Shown: positions 9,836 to 18,655 of the stretch, piece after piece
How positions within the stretch are numbered: the stretch's first letter is position 1
How the letters are laid out: every line of letters begins with the position of its first letter
Source: Hypsibius dujardini
Lineage: Eukaryota; Tardigrada; Eutardigrada; Parachela; Hypsibiidae
NCBI GenBank assembly: GCA_001579985.1
Contig: LRSR01010134.1
Location: forward strand, 1 to 22,689
Direction: 5' to 3'
Length of the DNA stretch: 22,689 nt
Notes under the pieces: generated by a model
What the model was told of the DNA's origin: nothing
Seen by the model: the letters and a program-made list of their open reading frames with translations, nothing else
The model's database searches: none
Translations under genes and position numbers: made by a program

Positions 9836-11828
9836 CAAGCGGAGAAGAAGATCCCGGAGATTAAACAGGCTCTTACCATAGTGTAACTGAATCGGCTTTT
9901 TGCCTGCGCCTCTGNAGAGGCGCAGGCAAAAAGCCGATTCAGTTACTCTATGCTCTTACTCATTTCATTACGAAAGTTAAACACTACGAGGAGGAGCAAC
10001 CGGGGGAGAAGCTGCTTCATGGGTTTACTACCGTGGCGCGACAGAAGGGTCTCAAATCGAGCGCCACAACATGCGACTTTGTGAAGAAACACTTGCGTGC
10101 CAATGAGGTTAGTGTGAGAGTTTGAATTTCCAGAGTGCCGTTTTAGCGACGGTTCGAAAAATGTAAGTGTGGCCCATTCCTGCTCACCTTCATTTTTATG
10201 GCCTAAATTTGCTCCATTGAGTGAAAAATCCCGTATACTGAATAGAACTCACAATGGGTCAATTACAAGTGCAACACTAAGATCGCAACCAGTTTTTTGC
10301 TGAAAACTAGGTCTCCTTATATGGTTTCAGAAAATATGACTCGCCGAGCAGAGGGCCCTGTTTTGAAGATAAAAATTACGATAAGCTTCTGTGTTGCACG
10401 AACACTAGATCCATTGAGCATGCAAATTCTTTTGAGCGTTTCATCGAACTGGGAGGTATAAGTCATGATAAGACCGCTTCGGAATATGCGGGCACGTAAT
10501 TGCCAGAGTACCATAGAGATTTGCCATACATTTAACCTTTAGGACAGAGGCCTCTCCACAGTGAGTCATATTTTCCAAAATCAAGTAATAGAGATAGTGC
10601 GAGCGTCATAAAAATGTGTAAAAACGTCTCTCAAAAAAGGCATGAAAAAAGATATAAGCGAGCAAGCGAAAAGTTAAGTCGTGTGCATCAAAATCAAGAT
10701 CTGTGATTGATCTGCGCATTTTTATCATTGACACTCTGGCTGCCTTACAGTTCAGCCAAATGCGATCAGCGAATTTTCCGAAATTCCACTGATCGATTTT
10801 CCTTGACAGCTTCGGCTGATCACTTGTTCAAAGTTGTTCATCAACGTTTTTTTGATACATTTTGTTGATTGATGACAAATGATGACGGCCAGACCCCCGT
10901 TAGTGACACCTCGTTTTCAGGAACAAAAAAATTGATGGCGGTCGGAGTGCTACACTGGTAAACACCGGTGCTACACGGGATACGCCTTGTCAGTCTGTTT
11001 ATTACAAGCGCCTCGTCTTCACTTTGTAAACAGTTTTATTCTGTTTCATCGTCTATGCCCCGTTTTTTTCCCAAACGGTTCAACACTGTTCCTTTATTGA
11101 AGTTCCTTCCGTTTTGACTGGTAATATTTACTTTCTGATGTGTACCTTAGGTTAACAATTCGTTTCTTTCATCTACAAAATGCTTGACTTTTACCGATAA
11201 GCTACTACTTTCTTAATCTTGTTAAAATTAAAGCATGTTTTTTGTACAGATAGAACTTCTCGATCCTCCGTTCAAAGCAAATCCCGATCGACTACTGCGA
11301 CAATGTCATCTACCAGAACGTTCTCGCATTCACTAAAACACCCGGTAGAACCTTGGTGGTAGTTCTAACCGGTGACGTCGGGCTGGTTCGAGGGATCAAC
11401 ACCATCAACCGGCACTTTGACTTGATTGTCGTGATGCAGCGTGCGAGAAAGCGAACAAGCACCATGCAACGTCACTGTGATAAGATTAAGGAGACCATCG
11501 AACAGGAGTCATCTGGCTGTCTATTTTATGGATGAGGTAATTCAAAAATGCTCCGAGGGACGGACTTCGTTGACCTTTTCCCAGCTACTACGGTGAGAAA
11601 GAGAAGGAATTTGAACTGGATAAAGATCATTTTGGCTGGTTGTTTGATGAGGCTTATCGAGAACGAAGTAGGCCTGATGAAACTAGCAGTATGAGCGGTC
11701 TTTTGGACGTTCAAGATTCCGAAGAAGATCGGATACATTGCACGGATAGCCATTATGACAGAATACGTCCGGCACCGAATTTTTCAGCGATTTTGATGGC
11801 GATGAATCATCTACGTAATAAGTCGTGA
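9836..11828 (+). CDS. gene with NYN/PIN-like (MARF1-like) domain, interrupted by an insertion
   Basis: Exon a (about 9836-10107) is lysine-rich, contains KHYEEEQPGEKLLHGF and HLRANE, and is split by a 75-bp hairpin insertion; without it the frame is continuous through KQALTHFITK. It ends in phase 0 at GAG|GTTAGT. Exon b starts after ACAGATAG at 11254 in phase 0 and encodes a block beginning IDYCDNVIYQNVLAF and including TLVVVLTGDVGLVRGI and FDLIVVM. This resembles the second half of NYN domains, as in MARF1, whose usual motif is SGD-x-DF; here it is TGDVGL. NYN proteins are usually metal-dependent ribonucleases. Exon c (11585-11828) encodes an acidic tail. Exons b and c do not join in frame unless a 50-nt intron (11441-11490) is removed, so a frameshift or decay is possible. 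Family call by motif only; the true start is not visible. Confidence 0.42.
9877..9951. mobile_element. 75-bp hairpin insertion flanked by 8-bp duplication
   Basis: Two arms of about 36 bp (9878-9913 and 9916-9951) are inverted copies with one mismatch near the outer end, CATAGTGTAACTG against CATAGAGTAACTG. They are separated only by G and an unresolved N at 9915. The 8-mer GCTCTTAC occurs immediately before (9869-9876) and immediately after (9952-9959), as expected for a transposition target duplication. Eight bases suits hAT-type elements. Because the centre is an N, the real element may be longer with its middle collapsed in assembly. It lies inside coding sequence of the NYN-like gene. 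Confidence 0.65.
10108..11253. other. large intron of the NYN-like gene (inferred), no other gene seen
   Basis: It begins GTTAGTGT after a phase-0 codon and ends ACAGATAG before a phase-0 frame. I see no credible coding frame on either strand and no paired repeat. A TTTTTTGTACAG tract precedes the acceptor. Confidence 0.4.
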
Positions 11829-11995
11829 CACTGTTTCGTCTCTCGCAGGAGCACTAATTAATGGATTTCAGTCTCTGACATGGTGATTTGCATGTCTAAC
11901 GGCCCTAAACACTTTTCAAGTATTTTAATATTTTTCACCATCTTATTTCTCAACTAGAATCAAAGCTGGCACCCACTCGGTAGCGCCCTTTACAG

Positions 11996-12128
11996 GGAAT
12001 CACACAGGGACCGACATGGTCCAATCGAACTGACATCGAACAGTCTAGAAGGTTGTGGAGGAATTATGTAAAGAGACGCATGACGCAGATTGCTCTACAC
12101 TTACAAGGGAATTTTGCATCTCTGGAAG
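11996..12128 (+). CDS. candidate downstream exon, unassigned
   Basis: Between an acceptor (CCCTTTACAG) and a donor (CTGGAAG|GTGAAA) lies a 133-nt open frame encoding a basic helix-like segment that includes RRLWRNYVKRRMTQIALHLQ. It lies 170 bp beyond the last TGA of the NYN-like gene. It could be an alternative 3' exon of that gene if the upstream frame is misread, or a chance frame. Confidence 0.2.
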
Positions 12129-12347
12129 GTGAAATGTTCTACTTTTTTTAATTTTGTTGTGTGCATATAACTTATTTCTCAATATTTCAATCGAAAAAAA
12201 AATACAAATGTCTCCTAACATTTTTAAAAATCAAAAACCAGTTTGCGGTGGTAAATAGGGGGCGCTCTCAATGTTACCGCATGCCGCGTGCATTGATTGA
12301 AATATTCGTTGACACGAGCAAATACACTGGCTTGTTTGCGGTCGTTA

Positions 12348-13951
12348 CTAAATTACGGCACTAAAAATATTCGACCCGAATACAGCATCGTGGTTCTCTG
12401 AATTAAAATCAAAAACATGGAACAACACCACCTGAGTGATGCCACAGATTGTCACCTGAAGCTCCAAAGAGCTCATCGTACGGACCACATGACCATTTGC
12501 CAGTTGGGCTTGGACTGCGTCATTGATTGATTGAATTTTGGTACAGAAGCCGCAACGGATAAAACAACTGGAAACTGGTGTTGTTTTATCCGTTGCGGCT
12601 TGAGTACCAAAATTCAATCAATCAATGCTACGGTGAAAGCTTTAAAGCGGCTGCCGCAATAGGAATCTTCCCCGATTTTCTCCATCTCGAACGGAACTAT
12701 GGGGGACTAATCATATTTTTTAAAATCATGGTTTGATAAAACGTATCAGTAAAAAAAGTTGAGCCCGATCTCAAGCTGACACAGGTAAATATTCCCTTGT
12801 GAGTCCTATCAGGTATGGCTTTCCGTTGAAATCGCCACTGCTGCCGGCACACTGTCGCCTTGACTCTCCTCCTCTTGGTCGGTCGGCCCCGCCGGTCCGT
12901 CAGCGGTCCTGTCATGGCCATCTCCTGCAGAGAATAACTGCTCCACCTTGTTCGGTTCATTTACTTAACCGAACTCTTTGAACATCGTTTTGTTCTTGGG
13001 GCAGTCTCTCATGAGGTGGGAAGGGCTTGCACAATTGTAGCATTTCTTGTCACCACTTACTCCTTCGGGCCACCTTGCTGTCCGGTTTGACGGTCCGTTC
13101 GTCCGCTGAGTCCCTCACAATTGCGACCGTCGCTTGTAGGAGTGATGTTGGAGCGGGACTGGTTAACCCCACGTCCGCCACTACCACCCTCGCCACTCAA
13201 ACTCCCTCCTCCCCCGCTGATGATGGGCCCAACCGGCGACGCACTGTGGGAGCTCCTGGGGTTGCCGTAATTGCGTTTGAATTATCCGCCTCGAGCCCGC
13301 GTCGGCTTCGCTGCTCTCGTTGGCGGTCCTATTCGGACCGTTCCTTCTCGCAATCCAACCACCCACCGCCGTTCCGTCGCCTAGAAAAAGCAGCATTTGC
13401 CAGTTACATTTCGCCTAGGAACTCAACAAGAGTGGTGCTTTTCGACGAAATCAGGACATAAGCATCTCACTGTATAACCCATCCCGTAACTTGTCGATCA
13501 GCTCATCGTCCGCCATATCTTTGTCGAATTGGTAACAGTTTGATTACTTCGTTGTAATACTCCTAGACGTCTCCGTTGGGGTAGAGCCGCTTGTCTTGGA
13601 ACATCTGGCGGATGATCTTGTAGTCCGCTGGTTTGAAGCGCTTCAAAATCACATCCTTGAACAGTTTCCAACTTGCAAAAGACGACGCTTCTACACCGGT
13701 TTCCTTGGCTAACTAGATAGTTGGAACTCCATCGGCAAGGTCCAACAGTGCTTGTTTCAGGCGCTTCTGCTCCGTCCAGTCGAGGATGGTGGCACGGATT
13801 CGAACTGCGCCAACCAATTATCCACCGCATTGCCAGCGTTTCCGAAAATAATTGGTGGGCGAACGTGTCCTCCTATGATCCCTGCATCCTAGAAGCCGCC
13901 CCCTAAAGTCTTAGAATCGAGAACCACTTGCGTTCCGGTTGCCGTCGTCAT
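12348..13951 (-). pseudogene. Ty3/gypsy retrotransposon gag-protease remnant
   Basis: Reading the minus strand from ATG at 13951, with several stops and frameshifts: a gag N-terminus with PPIIFGNAGNAVDNWLAQFE; the capsid-type region with SWKLFKDVILKRFKPADY, RQMFQDKRLYPNGDV and FDKDMADDELIDKLRDGL; an Arg/Gly-rich linker; a CX2CX4HX4C zinc knuckle (CYNCASPSHLMRDC, about 13,010-13,050); and TAA at 12965-12967. Further along is a retropepsin-like tail with AQLANGHVV, LELQVTICGITQVVLFHV and DAVFGSNIF (12,350-12,530). No reverse transcriptase follows, so the element is truncated at its 3' side. In-frame stops (for example TAG after GGGF) and at least two frameshifts show that it is dead. A long hairpin lies inside the protease part. 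Confidence 0.82.
12521..12627. repeat. 107-bp near-perfect hairpin within the protease region
   Basis: Arms 12521-12568 and 12580-12627 are each 48 nt and reverse-complementary at 46 positions; the two mismatches are adjacent. The loop is only 11 nt (TGGAAACTGGT). The arms begin CATTGATTGATTGAATTTTG. No target duplication is evident. The high arm identity means it is young, a palindromic assembly artefact, or an RNA hairpin under selection. Confidence 0.75.
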
Positions 13952-14002
13952 TGTTGTCTAGCAGCGTTCTCTGTCATACCAGAGCTTGTCGACAACCTGC
14001 TA

Positions 14003-14020
14003 CTGCAGTTTCGGAACCAA
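14003..14020 (-). promoter_or_regulatory. candidate primer-binding site of the Ty3/gypsy element
   Basis: On the minus strand TTGGTTCCGAAACTGCAG starts directly after TTACA, the likely LTR end. A TGG-initial tRNA-complementary sequence next to a CA-ending LTR is the expected arrangement, and it stands about 50 bp before the gag ATG. The matching tRNA is not identified. Confidence 0.45.
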
Positions 14021-14403
14021 TGTAACGACCCTGCACAGCGTCTCAGAAATTCAAGTGGCTTTTCTCGTTTAATAAACACAAATGCACACAGTATTGAGGA
14101 AAACTAAACTGAGTCGACTACCGCCTTTCGTCGTTGCTGCGCCTTAAATACATGATCGAAAAAAAAACAATTAGACTGAAGCGAAAAAAGATTAGGAAGC
14201 GTTGCATTATCGCGCTCAGATCACAAGCTAAACAATAAGTGCAAAAAAACTTTAAAGTCGAGAATGTCGAAAATAAATCAGTTAAATACCAAACATTCCA
14301 GTGCAACTGCAAATTCGAAAAAATTTCTAGCAGCTGGTTTGTATTCATGGAGTGAGTATTGTACCGGGTACGAGATCTCCGTAAAGTGAGAACTCACGGT
14401 ACA
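14021..14403 (-). repeat. candidate 5' LTR of the Ty3/gypsy element
   Basis: On the minus strand this 383-bp segment begins TGTACCG and ends CGTTACA, giving TG...CA ends with a 6-of-7 terminal inverted match, and its inner end abuts the primer-binding site. No second LTR copy is present in the window for comparison, so the outer boundary is inferred. Confidence 0.4.
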
Positions 14404-15305
14404 GTCACTGAAAACAGTTCACGTTTACTATCCTAATCAATTCTAATTTGCAACAAAAACAAGTTGTCACCAAGTGACCGTTAGCCACATCTGTCACCAT
14501 CAGCATAAAAATTAGTTTCAAAGATTCGAATTTTTGGGCAGAAAGGTTTTTTATATCAGGCTAATAGTTTTCTCGGTGGATAAGTTTTAAACATTATTTG
14601 CAGTCTTCACTGCGAATCGATTTTGTGTTTCAGCAAGATCACTAAGTCTGTAAGTCTTTCTTTTAAAGTTGCCCACAAGCAGGTGTTTCAGGCAAGAAAT
14701 TATTTACAACACTAGCATATGAGTATTTTGATTTAATTTTAACAAATTCAATATTTGTTCAGTCTCAGACAGTTTAATTAGGCAAATTGATTATCCGGTC
14801 GAATCAATTTATTTGGTCCAAAACATTGACAAACATATTGAACAATATTTTATTTCCCTAGCTGAAACAGTATCGAGAAATTTCAGAGCAAACCGAACAA
14901 TTTAAAAAGTGAGATTATTTCTCCTAATCTAAGTACCCTTTAAGTCGTTCAAATTTTGGTAACTGATTTGGACCTTTGCGTATAATAAAAAATTTATTAG
15001 GGGTTAAAATTTGGTCTAGATCTTTACGTCGGCCGGAGCGGCAGATGACGTCTGCCTTTTCATTTTTGTGTGTGTCCACAATGCATATCTAGTGGTTGAA
15101 TGCATCAGTGAAATGGCAAAAGGGCAGAAACAGATCCCTTGATTAGATCGGTTGTGAAAAATAGCCAAAAATTGCTGAGTGGCGTCCTAGAAATGATTTG
15201 TCGCTTCATAGAGCCCCGAGTGTTCATTTTACGTGTCATGTCGAAAGTCCGATTGCAGGTACATGAAAGATTCATAATCGATTCACACCCAAATTTCACC
15301 CCAGC
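14404..15305. other. stretch without a supported gene
   Basis: AT-rich sequence with no frame I would defend and no paired repeat beyond short AT words. The open frames near 15,105-15,339 on both strands lack splice signals and family resemblance. Confidence 0.3.
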
Positions 15306-15308
15306 TTA

Positions 15309-15728
15309 TAGTATTGGTGAAGTAAAAACCGAAAAATGACCGTTTAAAAACGTCAGAGTGCTGAATCCCAGAGCAATGCTGACAACTTTTTCACAGTAGG
15401 AGCATTCGTTTTTGGCGACACTATCTAATAACGGTACCAAGGGGTTTTCGGAGAGGGCCTGCATCATGAGGTCAATGCGGGTTGGCAACAAATCAGCAGC
15501 AAAAATTGAATCTTCAATTGTTAGGTAGTTCCGCAAATGAGCCGGCGGGATGACGAGGAATCAGGGCAGAACTTTTTCGCGCACAACAACCAAAATCTCG
15601 TTGGGCTCCTTAAAGGCCAGTTGAAATGACTGCTCACTGCATTGGACTACAGGTCGAATTCTTCCGTAGATGGCACCGACCGAATCAGTTCCCTTTGTTG
15701 TGTTGATGTCGATGCTCTTAGGAGAGTC
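15309..15728 (-). pseudogene. unassigned protein fragment with one internal TGA
   Basis: The minus-strand frame is open for 55 codons (15,728 to 15,564), meets TGA at 15,561-15,563, and continues open in the same frame for another 84 codons to 15,309. The segment reads like ordinary protein, for example IYGRIRPVVQ, SFQLAFKEPNEILVVVREK, then LPTRIDLMMQALSENPLVPL and AKNECSYCEKV. I do not recognise the family. One TGA in an otherwise open frame of about 140 codons suggests a recently broken gene or exons with an unseen boundary. A hAT-type element begins 175 bp to the right, so insertion may have separated this piece from its upstream exons. Confidence 0.3.
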
Positions 15729-16271
15729 TCAAATAAACTCCTAATCGATAGCAGAATTGTTAGAAGTTCCAGTCGTGTCGATAGTTCAAGTGCTTTTATG
15801 TGGTGTGTAGTGACAAACTGCAGCAAAACAGATATATAATAAAGTCGTTAAATACCCGTACCGCACAGGCGATTCTACAATTCTTTTGGGACAGCGTGCG
15901 AAGCAGTCCTACGCCGAAATCTTTCGGGCCTCGAAAAATCCCAAAAAAAATCTGAAACCCGAAAAAGCTTTCGAGTTTCGCTTCGGGAAAAACGAATGTC
16001 GGATCGGGAATTGTCAGATAAATAACTTTTGGGCGGGTTCGGAAAAGTTTGATTAGAGCGGATTGTTTTTTCAAATATTCTATTCAAATTATAGTGTGGA
16101 AAATTGTATTATGGCATTTAGACTTGTGGACAAAGGCCATCTTAGTAGAAAGAGGGTGTACCGTGACAATCCGTCTCATTTGCAACTGCATCAATTACGT
16201 GTGATTTTTTTGTATGTTACGGGCAATCTGGTTGTGAATTTAAACGTAATCTGCAGTCCGCATTTGTCAGC

Positions 16272-16541
16272 TCAAAGTTGACGACACGACGGCCTGGTAA
16301 AGACTTTTTGTAAACTCTTCAGTGCGCGATAAGCGAAAAACTTGGTGGCGACAAGGGTGACCAGCAAGGCTCCACGCATACTGGAATAGGCAATCTGTGC
16401 CCCGAAATCAAGCGAAAACTCATCTCGTGTTTTAAATCGTAGAAAAACTTCGAGAATCACATCATGGGCAGTCATTCCGGAGACCAGGTATAGTACACGG
16501 CACCGAGGGCATTCGGGTTTATTAACATTGAATTTCATCAC
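16272..16541 (-). CDS. antisense open frame inside the hAT element, membrane-like
   Basis: An 89-codon minus-strand frame without stops. It contains DVILEVFLRFKTRDEF followed by MRGALLVTLVATKFFAYRAL, a hydrophobic-basic segment like a membrane helix and its cytoplasmic edge. The opposite strand has multiple stops here, so this is unlikely to be a shadow of transposase. No family recognised. It lies between the hAT ends in the opposite orientation to the transposase tail, and may be an exon captured by, or older than, the insertion. Confidence 0.25.
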   Translation of the reverse strand: MMKFNVNKPECPRCRVLYLVSGMTAHDVILEVFLRFKTRDEFSLDFGAQIAYSSMRGALLVTLVATKFFAYRALKSLQKVFTRPSCRQL

Positions 16542-16873
16542 CTAATACATCAATCAAGTTCTATTTGATCTTACAGATTGTAAAAGACTCGCGCAACGTT
16601 ATCGAAAGTGATAACTACACAGCCCACCATGAAAAACAATGTAAACAAAAATGAAATACCGTATCCGCGGAATCATTTTAAACAGGCTGCGCTGCACAAT
16701 TCTGTCGTTAAATGTCTCAGAGTTTTTTATTACCGTCTACGCTCTGACACGAACTTGAACGGACATAAACGGATTTGCTGAGCTGAACGATTGACTGGGC
16801 GCAATGTTGTCAGACTCGTTGTACATAGCATCTTATTTCTTCGATCTTAATTGTAAGATGGACTGATGCGAAG

Positions 16874-17059
16874 CTAGAATGAAAGGCGAGCCTTCGGCAA
16901 AGAGAAAGAATTTTGTGAACTGATACGCCTTCTCATGAATCCCATTGTCCTGCTTAGTCTCTTGAAACCCTCAATAAAGGTGACAACAGTCTTCGCCCAT
17001 TCACCCTTTATATTTCTTAGGCCCAACTCCAATTCGGTTGCCAAAACGTATGACCACAC
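16874..17059 (-). CDS. second antisense open frame inside the hAT element
   Basis: A 61-codon minus-strand frame reading TELELGLRNIKGEWAKTVV, then IEGFKRLSRTMGFMRRR, helix-forming and basic. The likely start is uncertain; an acceptor-like TACGGACAG lies 20-30 nt upstream on this strand. It might belong with 16272-16541 as exons of one gene. Unassigned. Confidence 0.2.
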   Translation of the reverse strand: MWSYVLATELELGLRNIKGEWAKTVVTFIEGFKRLSRTMGFMRRRISSQNSFSLPKARLSF

Positions 17060-17131
17060 GGATCAACTGTCCGTAGAAATCGAACTATAAACGTATTTGT
17101 CTGACCGATTTATATCGATCGACCAGGCAGA

Positions 17132-17383
17132 ATGGAATCCACTAGACTTTTTCGTATCAACGAGAAAACGTACGCGTGCCTGGCGTCATTGGCGCCGAAG
17201 ATTTTGTCAGTCACTGCTATGACTGCTGGTATTGAGCGTGTCTTCAGTGTTACCGGGATTCTTAAGAGTGACCGAAAACTGAGTTTCAGCGACCGATCCT
17301 TTGAGAAGCTGTTGTTTTGTAATATTCACAAATCCCTCTGTAACATTGACTACAAACGCAAGATTTCTGAAATATTTAGTTAA
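17132..17383 (+). pseudogene. hAT transposase C-terminal (dimerisation) domain
   Basis: The frame encodes YACLASLAPKILSVTAMTAG, IERVFSVTGIL, then RKLSF and FEKLLFCNIH, the signature of the hAT C-terminal dimerisation domain (usual form: LA..IL.IPATSA..ERVFS..G). The tryptophan-containing start EWNPLDFF is in another frame at 17,130-17,153, so there is a frameshift at about 17,150. The N-terminal BED finger and catalytic core are not found upstream, so the transposase is a fragment. It ends at TAA 17381-17383, close to the right inverted repeat of the element. Confidence 0.8.
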
Positions 17384-17539
17384 TAAGATGTTTTCGGTTA
17401 ATGATCTTTTTCGGGTTTCGGGTCGGGTTCGGAATGAGTTCAGACAAAACTATAATATTTCGGTCCGGGTTTGTCGGGCTCAGCTGACCTTGTCGGGTTT
17501 CAAATCAGGCCATGAAGATTGATTTTTGGCGTAGGACTG

Positions 17540-17851
17540 ATACGGTTTTTACGACATCATCTTTGGTATGCGAAAATTTATCGCCAATTAAATGTGTATC
17601 TGTCACAGGGGCATATGGATTCCCAAATAATGTTTCTAAATTGAGTAAATTACATTGTCATAATTCTCTTGCAACTAAGAGGCGCGTCATTCGAAGTCAG
17701 CTTAAGCTGCGTACAACAAAACATGCGCGCAGAAGATTTGGAATTTCACTTTCCAATAACAGACAACATACCAAGAAGACCGTTCCTCCTTAAAAGAACA
17801 CCCGGCGCGAAGTGGCTTTTAACAGCTAAAGAAGGCCCAAAAGATGGGATG
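17540..17851 (+). other. unassigned stretch with a short plus-strand frame
   Basis: A 62-codon frame at 17669-17857 contains NMRAEDLEFHFPITDN and KRTPGAKWLLTAKEGPKDG, which looks more protein-like than its surroundings and may be a fragment of a gene or transposon product that I do not recognise. It ends within the 3' edge of the opposite-strand recombinase. Nothing else is evident here. Confidence 0.2.
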
Positions 17852-18655
17852 TCATAACGGATAAAAATGATTTTCGTAGGGGCGGTTTCGGACAATATAC
17901 CGCTCGAAACATGAACTACGTCAATTCCCCTTTGCTTTTAGTTCGTCAGAGGTCACTCCAAGCGATGAGACGAAAGTAGCGGCTCCTGTACGGAATGAGT
18001 ATGTCGAAAACGAGTTTGCATGCAAAGCCGCAGCAGTCAAGGTGCGTCGTAAAAACCGGAAAAAAGATCGGTAGACATAGAGGTCAAAACCCCCTTCTTG
18101 AACAAACAAGGGCATGTTCGGACGGTGGGGCATGGAGTGTATCAACTCGATAATTGCATTCACTGGACAGAACACAGAACTTTTGATTGCTCTCGAAGTA
18201 ATTTGGGAACGAGATTCCAGAAGGTGGGAAGATTTGAAAAAATGAACATCCAGCTCTGTGGTCCTGCAAGTAAGGCGAGAGAGACTTCCTGCGCAAATAT
18301 AAAAATGATTATTTGACGCGTGAAAAAGTTTGTTGTGTCTAAAAAAAGAAACAAATGCGACTAGCCAAGCGGTCCAACAGGTGAGTTGATTGTGCTCTAG
18401 TTTACGGAGCTGACCATGGATGGCGAAACCGCAGCAGTGGTGCTTCTTATTTAGAAGTTCTTTATGACGCCGTTGAAGGCCAACTAAGGTCTTTTTGAAA
18501 GGTACTTCTTTTTCAACTTCCCCACGATGTTCTGCTTCATAATCCGCTGAACTGTGGACTTGTTTATCTTTCGCCAGATGAGTAATTGAGGATGGAGAGG
18601 CTACATTGATGTTTCGTTTCACTTTCAAGATGAGAGCCGGATTCCTCAATTCCAT
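17852..18655 (-). pseudogene. tyrosine recombinase, DIRS/Ngaro-like, with one premature TGA
   Basis: From ATG at 18655 the frame is open for 244 codons. Residues about 100-115 (LVAFVSFFRHNKL) match the core-binding helix, HFFKSSHLL fits the strand with the catalytic lysine, and TYSFRTGAATFVSSLGV (residues 218-234) is the HxxR box with Tyr in place of His. TGA (17,921-17,923) then falls exactly where related enzymes have tryptophan (LGRW). The same frame continues 22 codons past it with FERYIVRNRP, which carries the presumptive catalytic tyrosine, and closes at TGA 17,852-17,854. The YR family cuts and rejoins DNA and integrates circular retrotransposon copies or Crypton elements. No reverse transcriptase of DIRS type is visible, so it is an orphan remnant or a Crypton-like piece. 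The N-terminal 60 residues are unassigned. Confidence 0.72.

Larger units (their letters stand above)
15904..17539 (+). mobile_element. hAT-type DNA transposon remnant bounded by inverted repeats
   Basis: The left end CAGTCCTACGCCGAAA (from 15904) and the right end TTTTTGGCGTAGGACTG (to 17539) are inverted copies; CAG-initial tips are usual for hAT elements. Both subterminal zones carry CCCGAA/TTCGGG words in opposite orientation (about 15,920-16,050 and 17,400-17,510). A hAT transposase tail lies just inside the right end. The 8-bp flanks GTGCGAAG and ATACGGTT do not match, so the target duplication is lost or the ends come from different events. At 1,636 bp it is too short for a full transposase gene plus ends, and much of the middle is not hAT-like. 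Confidence 0.65.

Noticed and set aside
13027-13461. 144-codon plus-strand frame
   Set aside because: The minus strand of the same region encodes the gag Arg-rich linker and zinc knuckle, so this is a shadow frame.
17852-18655. Reassignment of TGA to tryptophan in this genome, suggested by in-frame TGA in the recombinase and at 15,561
   Set aside because: Clear genes here use TGG for tryptophan, both TGA cases lie in mobile or unassigned sequence, and nearby retrotransposon remnants also carry TAG and TAA in frame, so ordinary decay explains it.
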